Assembly (NCBI GenBank): GCA_030613445.1
Contig: JAUWLY010000161.1
Span: 1-6,596, forward strand
Direction: 5' to 3'
Length of the DNA: 6,596 bases
DNA from: Candidatus Stahliibacteriota bacterium
Lineage (GTDB): Bacteria; Hydrothermota; Tepidihabitantia; SM23-42
Positions 1 to 5,463 of the stretch are shown here, one piece after another. A program made the translations under genes and the position numbers. The notes beneath the pieces were generated by a model. That model made no database searches, had not been told where the DNA came from, and saw only the letters and a list, made by a program, of their open reading frames with translations. Position 1 is the first letter of the stretch, and every line of letters starts with the position of its first letter.

Positions 1-212
1 AGAGAAATTCAATTTGGGATAAGATAAAGACGATTCTGCAAGGCTGAAGCCTTGTCCTACAGTTCGACAATTTTATTTGGGATTTGTCCCCATTCTTCAT
101 TTCGGATTACATTAGATAGGAAAATCGTGGTTACCGCAAAGCTGGAGAGCTTGGAATTTAGATTTCTGGGATTTTAGGTATTTAGGTATTTCGGATCTTT
201 AGGCATTTGTTA
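1..212. other. Non-coding left flank with decayed repeats
   Basis: No open reading frame of useful length and no RNA gene is visible here. The stretch is AT-rich and contains a short palindrome (39-54) and a run of near-repeats of TTTAGGTA (173-180, 181-188, and TTTAGGCA at 198-205). It lies downstream of the TtcA-family gene, whose stop codon is at 213-215. I see no stem followed by a T-run that would act as a terminator for that gene. The texture is that of a decayed intergenic repeat region rather than of a broken gene. Confidence 0.6.
37..61. repeat. REP-like palindromic element
   Basis: Positions 39-54 read CAAGGCT-GA-AGCCTTG, a perfect 7-bp inverted repeat around a 2-nt centre, flanked on the right by TCCTACA. 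Short palindromes of this form (GTAGGAC/AAGGCT/AGCCTT) are, from memory, scattered in many copies between genes of uncultured anaerobic bacteria. Only one copy lies in this window, so its repetitive nature is an inference. It has no T-tract and is unlikely to be a strong intrinsic terminator. Confidence 0.45.
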
Positions 213-947
213 TTATGGCATATACGATTTTTTTACATGAAATATCGCGCGAAAAATGTTCTTGTATACATCGGGATTTTCCTCTTTTATCTTTTCTAAG
301 AAATTCCTGATCATTTCACGTTTTGAGCTCTGGTAATAAGGACAGATGTTTGCGCGGTGGGGTAAACCATAGACTTGAGCAAGCCGTTCGATCTTATCCT
401 TGGATAAGTAATATAGTGGTCGTATGAAGGAAAACCTTCCCTGAATAACTGATTGTGTTGGGAGGAGCGTTGATAGCTCCCCATTATAGATCATATTTAG
501 CAACAGAGTTTCTACAGCGTCCTGGGTGTGGTGGGCAAGAGCGATCTGGAAAATATTGTATTTGTCAGCGATCTCTAATAGTGTTTTTCTTCTTTCTCTT
601 GAGCAAGGGTAACACTTATTTGGGGTATTTTTTATCTTCCTGTCGATGTTTTTTTTGACTATTGTGCGAGATACCCGATTTGCAATGAGGAGTTTTTTTA
701 CGAATTCTGTATTTGACCGAGAGAAGTTAGTGTCAACATGGCAGGCACGTATTTCCCAATTGTGTGCGAACCGCTTATTGTATTCCAGAAGAAGCAGAAG
801 TAATACTGAACTGTCTACACCGCCAGAAATGCCAACGAGCACACGTGAATTCTTGGCCAGGAATCCATGCCGCTCTATTGCCCGTCTCACTAGTAGAAGA
901 CAATCATTGATTAATCGGTGACCTTCTTTCTGTCTATTAAGCAGCAA
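213..947 (-). CDS. ttcA: TtcA-family tRNA 2-thiocytidine synthetase-like PP-loop ATPase
   Basis: Predicted cytoplasmic enzyme that adenylates a tRNA cytidine (C32 in characterised TtcA) and replaces its oxygen with sulfur, using an Fe-S cluster. Seen in the 244 residues: a PP-loop SGGVDS at 41-46, a CYPC pair at Cys112 and Cys115, the helix AHHTQDAVETLLLNM at 138-152, IRPLYY at 175-180, and a third cysteine, Cys202, in ICPYYQ. The three cysteines match the cluster ligands of Escherichia coli TtcA in order and rough spacing. The PP-loop has Val where TtcA usually has Lys, as in TilS, but TilS lacks this cysteine set. The protein is shorter than E. coli TtcA (about 311 residues) at both ends. 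The start is a TTG directly after the TAA of the upstream gene, with AAGG only 3 nt before it. No in-frame ATG lies nearby, so the exact start is uncertain. It is probably co-transcribed and translationally coupled with the secreted-protein gene. The family is fairly sure; the exact modified base is not. Confidence 0.8.
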   Translation of the reverse strand: MLLNRQKEGHRLINDCLLLVRRAIERHGFLAKNSRVLVGISGGVDSSVLLLLLLEYNKRFAHNWEIRACHVDTNFSRSNTEFVKKLLIANRVSRTIVKKNIDRKIKNTPNKCYPCSRERRKTLLEIADKYNIFQIALAHHTQDAVETLLLNMIYNGELSTLLPTQSVIQGRFSFIRPLYYLSKDKIERLAQVYGLPHRANICPYYQSSKREMIRNFLEKIKEENPDVYKNIFRAIFHVKKSYMP

Positions 948-2048
948 TTACCTTAGTACAGTAAGTTGTTTTATCGCAACACCCTTTTTTGATTCAAGAC
1001 GATAAAAATAGATACCATTGGGCACGAGATTACCCCTTTCGTCGGCCGCATGCCAGATTACTTTGTGCGTACCTTTTGGAAAGCGCCCTTTAGCTATTAC
1101 TTTGACCGGTTCACCGATAAGATTGTACACGGTTATTGTTATATCAAGAAATTGACCGAGCGAGAATTCTATTTCAGTGTAATTATCAACCGGGTTAGGG
1201 TGGTTGTTCGCGAGGGCGATAATGTCATTTCGTTGGCTCGGTTTGATCCCACTCAGTGTTTTTATGGATTTGTGTGCGTGATCATAGACAACAACATTAT
1301 TTTTGACCGGGGTAGTTAGTATCTTTGATCCCAGAAGTACTTGGTCGATAATGATCCTGTTTTTATAAGAGCCAGCAGTATCGAGTGCAACAACTGAATC
1401 AGAGAAAAGGACAAAAACATTTCCAAATCTGTCTGTGCTGAAATCGAGTATTTTGTGCGAGGCACTATATAGTACCTTTTTGCGATAATTCGCTGGATTG
1501 TTTATTGTACCACCTGTCCAAGCGTAGATTCTATTATTGGCAAGTGTGAACAGAGGGGTGTTGATATTTCCATAATCGGCGGTTGGGATAATGCTTAGGC
1601 GTTCTGCATTCGTACTGATGAAGCCAAGTACATTTTTGCTATCGGTGAATACCAGGCGACCAGGTTCTCGCACGATTAATATCGGCTCGGCATCAAGTTC
1701 CGCATGACTGATTTGAGCTGGAGAATTGAAAATAAGACTGCCTGATGTTATTAGACCCCCGTCGGTTATAGCTAAACTGAGTAACCGGCTGCTTTTATCG
1801 ACGACATAAACAACCTCATCAATAACCGTGAGCGCTTTACCGTTGCTAATTTGCTGGATTAGAAAGGGGTTCTTGGCAGCTCTTTCATATTTCAGTATTG
1901 ATGAATTGGAGAGAACCCAGAGCTCTCCTAGATTATTGATAACCAGGTCATTGACCTGAATTCCCTTGGGTAAGGCAATTTCGTTGCTTTGTTGCCACTG
2001 TCCAAGGGCGATGCAGACAAGAAAAAATATCACGGCTAATTTTTTCAT
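948..2048 (-). CDS. Secreted propeller-like protein with T9SS type A/FlgD-like C-terminal domain
   Basis: Predicted exported protein of 366 residues with no recognisable catalytic motif. Residues 1-16 form a Sec signal peptide (MKK, hydrophobic core AVIFFLVCIAL, likely cleavage after ALG). Cys12 sits in FLVC, which is not a good lipobox. Residues about 25-265 hold irregular beta-strand repeats such as NNLGELWVLSNSSILKYE (38-55) and DRFGNVFVLFSDSVVALD (206-223), which suggests a beta-propeller. Residues about 280-366 match the C-terminal sorting/FlgD Ig-like domain: NNHPNP at 281-286, then TEIEFSL, ITVYNLIGEPV, GTHKVIWHAAD, GNLVPNGIYFYRL, ending KQLTVLR. In Bacteroidota such domains direct export by the type IX system and cell-surface attachment. 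Whether this host has that system cannot be seen here. A strong Shine-Dalgarno site and a consensus promoter precede it. The natural function is unknown, and its link to the downstream tRNA thiolase looks like shared transcription rather than a shared pathway. Confidence 0.75.
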   Translation of the reverse strand: MKKLAVIFFLVCIALGQWQQSNEIALPKGIQVNDLVINNLGELWVLSNSSILKYERAAKNPFLIQQISNGKALTVIDEVVYVVDKSSRLLSLAITDGGLITSGSLIFNSPAQISHAELDAEPILIVREPGRLVFTDSKNVLGFISTNAERLSIIPTADYGNINTPLFTLANNRIYAWTGGTINNPANYRKKVLYSASHKILDFSTDRFGNVFVLFSDSVVALDTAGSYKNRIIIDQVLLGSKILTTPVKNNVVVYDHAHKSIKTLSGIKPSQRNDIIALANNHPNPVDNYTEIEFSLGQFLDITITVYNLIGEPVKVIAKGRFPKGTHKVIWHAADERGNLVPNGIYFYRLESKKGVAIKQLTVLR

Positions 2049-2050
2049 AG

Positions 2051-2058
2051 ACCTCCTT
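2051..2058 (-). promoter_or_regulatory. Ribosome binding site of the secreted-protein gene
   Basis: The minus strand reads AAGGAGGT followed by CT and the ATG at 2048. This is a full anti-16S match with a rather short spacer (3 nt after AGGAGG). It supports the MKK start, which also yields the signal peptide. Confidence 0.75.
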
Positions 2059-2092
2059 GTTAATTATTAATATCTTTATCTTCATACGTAAA

Positions 2093-2120
2093 ATTATATA
2101 CAAATCATAAAAGATGTCAA
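2093..2120 (-). promoter_or_regulatory. Consensus sigma-70 promoter for the secreted-protein/ttcA unit
   Basis: On the minus strand TTGACA (2120-2115), a 16-bp spacer (2114-2099) and TATAAT (2098-2093) match the housekeeping consensus at 12 of 12 positions. Transcription should begin near 2086, giving a leader of about 38 nt before the ATG at 2048, with the Shine-Dalgarno site inside it. The spacer is 1 bp shorter than the usual 17. Confidence 0.85.
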
Positions 2121-2366
2121 GACCCAAGTCACATTAGAAAGAATAGGGCTAAGAGAGGACAGGAAAGGGCAATAAATGAAGAAGTTCAAATGTCAAATAT
2201 CAAAGGTCAATTGAAGCCTCAATATCTAATGTCAAATTCTGGATTTTGTCATTTGGGCTTTGGCATTGGTTTGTCATTTGGGTTTTGGAATTTGTCATTA
2301 GATCTATAGCCCTCTTTGCGCCTTTTCCGAGCCATCTTATGCCTTATCACGCCGTCTAATTGGTAT
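2121..2366. other. Divergent intergenic region between the secreted-protein gene and hslV
   Basis: This is the core of a 353-nt gene-free gap between the start codons at 2048 and 2402. It lies between the two divergent promoters and holds a degenerate repeat cluster (2190-2302, described separately). The only possible reading frames are tiny or come from the repeats. No operator-like symmetry (for example CIRCE) was recognised next to either promoter. Confidence 0.6.
2190..2302. repeat. Degenerate inverted and direct repeat cluster
   Basis: TCTAATGTCAAATTC at 2225-2239 and GAATTTGTCATTAGA at 2288-2302 are inverted copies matching at 14 of 15 positions, separated by 48 nt. Inside and beside the right arm, TTTGTCATTTGGG occurs at 2245 and again at 2270 (period 25), and TTTGTCATT recurs at 2291. 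The left part (from about 2193) carries the opposite orientation, TTCAAATGTCAAATATCAAAGGTCAA. The whole block is built from one short word, (C)AAATG(A/T)CAAA, in both orientations. It is non-coding and may be a decayed dispersed repeat or a small hairpin-forming element. Confidence 0.6.
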
Positions 2367-2394
2367 TTGACAAGGCGCCACTTTTCTGTATAAT
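2367..2394 (+). promoter_or_regulatory. Consensus sigma-70 promoter of hslV, predicting a leaderless mRNA
   Basis: TTGACA at 2367-2372, a 16-bp spacer (2373-2388) and TATAAT at 2389-2394 form a perfect match. The hslV ATG is at 2402, only 7 nt after the -10 box, exactly where the transcript is expected to begin. A GGCGCC palindrome (2374-2379) lies in the spacer just after the -35 box; its meaning is unknown. Confidence 0.85.
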
Positions 2395-2401
2395 GATACT
2401 T

Positions 2402-2926
2402 ATGAGAAGTACAACGATCATTGGTCTGAGACACAAAGGAAAAGTGGTGATAGGGTGTGATGGTCAGGTTACTGCTGGGGAGGCGATCATGAAACATACG
2501 GCGCGCAAGATACGCAAGCTCTATAACAATAAAATCCTCGTTGGGTTTGCAGGTTCAACCGCGGATGCCTTGACACTTTTTGAGCGTTTTGAGTCGAAGC
2601 TCGATGAATTCGGCGGTAATCTACCACGCAGTGTCGTTGAACTCGCTAAAGATTGGCGTCAGGATAAGGTTCTGCGCCGTCTTGAAGCTTTGCTCGCGAT
2701 CCTTGATAAAGACCACGCCTATATTGTTTCTGGTTCAGGTGATATCATTGAACCAGATGATGGAATAGTTGCAATCGGTTCAGGGGGTTCTTATGGACTT
2801 GCTGCATGCCGTGCGATGATTGCTCATGCGAACATGACAGCTAAAGGTGTGGTCGAAGAATCGATAAAGATCGCTGCGGATATTTGTATTTACACGAATA
2901 AAGAAATATTCATAGAAGAGCTATAG
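2402..2926 (+). CDS. hslV: HslV, peptidase subunit of the HslUV ATP-dependent protease
   Basis: Threonine protease of the cytoplasm that forms a double hexameric ring and degrades unfolded proteins fed to it by the HslU ATPase. The 174 residues cover the whole family. After a three-residue propeptide (MRS), Thr4 in TTII is the N-terminal nucleophile. In mature numbering Asp17, Lys33 and Ser124 are all present (Asp20, Lys36, Ser127 here). GFAGSTADALTLFERFE (48-64), ELAKDWR (80-86), AIGSGGSYG (124-132) and ICIYTN (161-166) are typical HslV segments. Cys19 replaces the usual Gly before the catalytic Asp (GCDGQ, where GDGQ is the common form). The ATG at 2402 is chosen because it places Thr4 correctly and because the earlier in-frame codons at 2360 (TTG) and 2393 (ATG) lie in the promoter. 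No Shine-Dalgarno site precedes it. hslU is not adjacent: the next gene runs convergently 25 nt away, with no clear terminator between them. Confidence 0.95.
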   Translation: MRSTTIIGLRHKGKVVIGCDGQVTAGEAIMKHTARKIRKLYNNKILVGFAGSTADALTLFERFESKLDEFGGNLPRSVVELAKDWRQDKVLRRLEALLAILDKDHAYIVSGSGDIIEPDDGIVAIGSGGSYGLAACRAMIAHANMTAKGVVEESIKIAADICIYTNKEIFIEEL

Positions 2927-2951
2927 AATTCACCGGTTTGTAGAAATTAAT

Positions 2952-3785
2952 TTAGTTTCGGCGGCGGCTCAGGACAATTTTAAGTTTCCGGAGTGCATTC
3001 TCTTTGATTTGTCTTACGCGCTCGCGGGTGATATTCATTGTCCGGCTGATATCTTCGAGACTGTGGATTTCATATTCATCCAATCCGAAGTTCATTTTCA
3101 GTATCTCCTGTTCCCTCGCTTCCAATTTATTCAGTGCCTTCGTAAGTTTTTCTTTTTGTATTTTCTTCTTGAAAATCACATCGGGCGGTGGCGATAACAG
3201 GTTATCAGCCCCTTCAATATCGAGACGCACCGATTCTATATAAGGGTTCTCAGAACCTTCAAAAGTTTCATCAAGCGAGTAGGGAGGTATCAATTCACCC
3301 AATGCAAGAGATACAGCGTCTTTATCAACGTTCAGGAGTTTAGCGAGATCATCGACCGTCGGCTCGCAGCCATTGCGCTGAATGAATTTCTTTATTTCGC
3401 CTTGAATTCTTTTTGCCAGATGGCTTTTTCGTACAAGACCGCGCTCGACATTTATGGCATTATAAATGGCTCTTTTTATCCACCAGACTGAGTAAGTATT
3501 GAAACGATAACCTTTTCTCTCATCGTACTTGCTGACGGCATGTATCAAACCTTCATTGCCAGCGTTTATTAGTTCGGAAAGAGTAAGCCCCTGCTTCTGA
3601 TATTTCTTTGCGATAAAGACGACAATCCTTAGATTTGAACAAATCAGTCGTTCTTCTGCAGCTTCGTCTTTTTTTGATCTTATTTTTCTGGCTACATCGA
3701 ATTCTTCTTCTTTGGTTAGGATTGAAAATCGACTTATTTCTTCAAGATACTGCTTTAATCTCCTGTCATCTATAGATCTGAGCAT
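2952..3785 (-). CDS. RpoD-family sigma factor lacking region 1.1, with altered -10 recognition residues
   Basis: Initiation factor that binds core RNA polymerase and selects promoters. The 277 residues contain region 1.2 (about 6-36), region 2 (about 43-112, with the core-binding segment LSELINAGNEGL at 69-80 and the melting segment FNTYSVWWIKRAI at 95-107), region 3 (about 115-195) and region 4 (about 205-275). The helix-turn-helix SLEDISRTMNITRERVRQIK (242-261) keeps the -35-contacting residues of E. coli sigma-70. The -10-reading residues differ: E. coli Gln437 and Thr440 correspond to Arg105 and Tyr108, and the near-universal IRIP segment of region 3.0 reads VRKS (118-121). The protein ends soon after region 4.2, without the usual extension. 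It may be a group 2 (alternative) factor or the divergent main factor of the lineage; length alone resembles Bacteroidota RpoD. The gene lies 47 nt after htrA, has no clear Shine-Dalgarno site, and has an in-frame stop just upstream of the ATG. Confidence 0.9.
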   Translation of the reverse strand: MLRSIDDRRLKQYLEEISRFSILTKEEEFDVARKIRSKKDEAAEERLICSNLRIVVFIAKKYQKQGLTLSELINAGNEGLIHAVSKYDERKGYRFNTYSVWWIKRAIYNAINVERGLVRKSHLAKRIQGEIKKFIQRNGCEPTVDDLAKLLNVDKDAVSLALGELIPPYSLDETFEGSENPYIESVRLDIEGADNLLSPPPDVIFKKKIQKEKLTKALNKLEAREQEILKMNFGLDEYEIHSLEDISRTMNITRERVRQIKENALRKLKIVLSRRRN

Positions 3786-3832
3786 GAGCCGTCATCAGAG
3801 TTGCCAAACCGACCTAATTACAGGGTATTTAA

Positions 3833-5332
3833 TCAAGGTGTCACTGCGATGTATAATTTCCTCTCTTTTCTCTGAACATGAAAGATAACTGGTTTTCCTG
3901 TTTTTAATTTGGCAACAGCTTTTTCGTAAATACTGACATTAGTAATGCCTATTTTTCCAATAGCCAAAATTACGTCGCCGGTCGATAATCCAGCATCTGC
4001 AGCTGGCGTTTCAGGTTTTACGTCGATTACCACAACACCAGTTGTTACATCGAGGGTGAAGCGCTGCGCCTGTCCATCGGTTACATTTACTACTCTCAAA
4101 CCAAGTTTGTTTTTCTTATCATTTTCGACCCCGGCATCACTCAGTTGGTCTGGGTATTCTCCAATCTTGACCTTGAGAGTTTTTTCCTTGCCATCACGTA
4201 GAACTTTCATAGTTACCTTCTTGCCAACCGCGGTTGATGCGACTTGCATCCTGAATGACTGCAAATCCTCGACTTTCTTACCATTGAATTCTATAACAAC
4301 ATCACCACTTTCAATACCTGCTTTGCTCGCTGGTGTATTGTCCATAACGTCGCTAATCAGAACACCTTCTAAAGAAGAAAGGTTAAGGGCTTCCTTTAGA
4401 TCGTCAGTGATTTCCTGAAGGTAGATACCAAGGTAACCACGCGTCACTTTGCCTTCAGCTATTAATTCATCTATTACGAATCTAGCAAGATTTGCTGGGA
4501 TGGCAAAACCGATGCCTACATTACCGCCACTTGGTGTTGTAATGGCTGAATTTATGCCGATGACTTCACCTCGTATATTGACTAACGGACCTCCTGAATT
4601 ACCCGGGTTTATTGCAGCATCAGTTTGCAAGAAACTCTGGAAATCCGGACCTTCAGGGAGTGGGATATTGGTTCTTCCTTTTGCTGAGATAACACCAACC
4701 GTAACCGTACCTTCAAGATGAAACGGATTGCCCACAGCGATTGCCCAATCGCCAATCTTTACTTTATCCGAATTACCAAATTTCAGATAGGGTAGTCGTT
4801 CATCGCTTGCTATTTTCAGCAAAGCGATATCAGTCCGTCGATCAACACCGATGATCTTCACTGTATTGCCTTTGAATTCTTTTTTATTGCTCAACTTCAC
4901 TTCGATATCAGCGGCTGAGGCACCTTTTATTACGTGGTAATTGGTGACAATATAGCCATCTTCTGAGAGTATGAAACCAGAACCCAGAGTCTGAGTTTTT
5001 CCTTCACGCTTTGGAGAATCTTTGAAGAAATTTTTGAAGAAATCATCGAATGGTCCCTCAAAGTACCACTCAAAACCAGGTATCTCTCTGGTGACAGTTT
5101 TCTTTGCTGAAATATTGACGACTGAGGGGGATACTATTTCAGCTATTTTGGTGAAGGGACTTTCGCCAGCATCATTAATCAGAGGTACTGGCAGTTTGTA
5201 GTAGTCATTGCTCGCTTCGCTTCTACTGACGATGGTCGGCAGACTGGTGGTGATAATAATCCCTAAAAGAAATGCAAAAACCGCAGCAGCACCAGCAATA
5301 ATACCGACCGTTATCAGGGGAATTTTTTTCAT
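3833..5332 (-). CDS. htrA: HtrA/DegP-family membrane-anchored serine protease with two PDZ domains
   Basis: Envelope quality-control protease that degrades misfolded exported proteins. From the chosen start it is 499 residues. Residues about 4-27 form one hydrophobic segment (IPLITVGIIAGAAAVFAFLL), a membrane anchor or uncleaved signal. The trypsin-like domain follows, with the triad His133 (TNYHV), Asp168 (RRTDIALLK) and Ser246 (NPGNSGGP). An aromatic-rich stretch (GFEWYFEGPFDDFFKNFFK, about 86-104) precedes the protease core, as in the LA loop of DegP-type proteins. PDZ1 covers about 298-391 (RGYLGI) and PDZ2 about 409-499 (KLGLRV, ending AVTP). Two ATGs (5335 and 5332) lie 5 and 8 nt after a perfect AAGGAGG; 5332 gives MKKIPL and better spacing. 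The longer in-frame version from 5365 adds 11 polar residues and has no ribosome site. It is preceded by 131 nt of leader containing an inverted repeat; TATAAC at 5392-5387 is a weak -10 candidate without a good -35. Confidence 0.93.
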   Translation of the reverse strand: MKKIPLITVGIIAGAAAVFAFLLGIIITTSLPTIVSRSEASNDYYKLPVPLINDAGESPFTKIAEIVSPSVVNISAKKTVTREIPGFEWYFEGPFDDFFKNFFKDSPKREGKTQTLGSGFILSEDGYIVTNYHVIKGASAADIEVKLSNKKEFKGNTVKIIGVDRRTDIALLKIASDERLPYLKFGNSDKVKIGDWAIAVGNPFHLEGTVTVGVISAKGRTNIPLPEGPDFQSFLQTDAAINPGNSGGPLVNIRGEVIGINSAITTPSGGNVGIGFAIPANLARFVIDELIAEGKVTRGYLGIYLQEITDDLKEALNLSSLEGVLISDVMDNTPASKAGIESGDVVIEFNGKKVEDLQSFRMQVASTAVGKKVTMKVLRDGKEKTLKVKIGEYPDQLSDAGVENDKKNKLGLRVVNVTDGQAQRFTLDVTTGVVVIDVKPETPAADAGLSTGDVILAIGKIGITNVSIYEKAVAKLKTGKPVIFHVQRKERKLYIAVTP

Positions 5333-5340
5333 CATCTTAG

Positions 5341-5347
5341 CCTCCTT
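5341..5347 (-). promoter_or_regulatory. Ribosome binding site that decides the htrA start
   Basis: The minus strand reads AAGGAGG, then CTAAG, ATG (5335), ATG (5332). The site lies inside the longer open frame that begins at 5365, so it argues for the shorter protein beginning MKKIPL or MMKKIPL. Confidence 0.8.
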
Positions 5348-5370
5348 GTTGCTGTTCCTCTCCATTAGTA

Positions 5371-5459
5371 CAATCTCTAGCTACTCGTTATATGAAAGAG
5401 GCGTCATACAGGCTATTCATTTGGTTGTTGGCTGTGTTTAGAGTAGGTGCAAGAGATTG
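5371..5459. repeat. Two-part inverted repeat in the htrA leader
   Basis: CAATCTCT (5371-5378) pairs with AGAGATTG (5452-5459), and inside it CTACTC (5381-5386) pairs with GAGTAG (5441-5446). Together they give 8 + 6 bp with a 2 by 5 nt internal loop and a 54-nt apical stretch. It fills almost the whole gap between the 106-residue gene and htrA. It might fold in the mRNA and influence htrA expression, or it might be chance. It has no T-tract, so a terminator role is unlikely. Confidence 0.35.
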
Positions 5460-5463
5460 AAGC

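Noticed and set aside
139..152. AAGCT-GGAG-AGCTT hairpin as a terminator for ttcA
   Set aside because: The stem is only 5 bp and no T-tract follows on either strand.
2178..2213. Tiny plus-strand frame MKKFKCQISKVN between the divergent promoters
   Set aside because: It is only 12 codons long and largely made of repeat sequence. A weak purine-rich stretch before it is not enough support.
2190..2302. A CRISPR array
   Set aside because: The repeats are short, degenerate, in both orientations and without regular spacers, and no cas gene is present.
2360..2401. A longer hslV starting at TTG 2360 or ATG 2393
   Set aside because: Both codons lie upstream of or inside the consensus promoter, and extra residues would move the nucleophile Thr away from the usual short propeptide.
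2249..2497. An 82-codon minus-strand open frame across the hslV start
   Set aside because: It overlaps the hslV promoter and coding start antisense, and its end is made of the intergenic repeat (PNDKPMPKPK). There is no family resemblance and no ribosome site.
2927..2951. Shared terminator between convergent hslV and the sigma gene
   Set aside because: These 25 nt contain no stable stem or T-run.
3786..3832. A separate promoter for the sigma gene (TGTAAT-like -10)
   Set aside because: No -35 box lies at a suitable distance, so co-transcription with htrA is the simpler reading.
3945..4721. Plus-strand open frames of 157 and 90 codons inside htrA
   Set aside because: They are antisense shadows of a clearly coding gene with intact motifs, and show no recognisable protein features of their own.
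5333..5365. A longer htrA beginning at ATG 5365
   Set aside because: There is no ribosome site before it. A perfect AAGGAGG lies inside this extension, and the shorter start places the membrane segment right after MKK.
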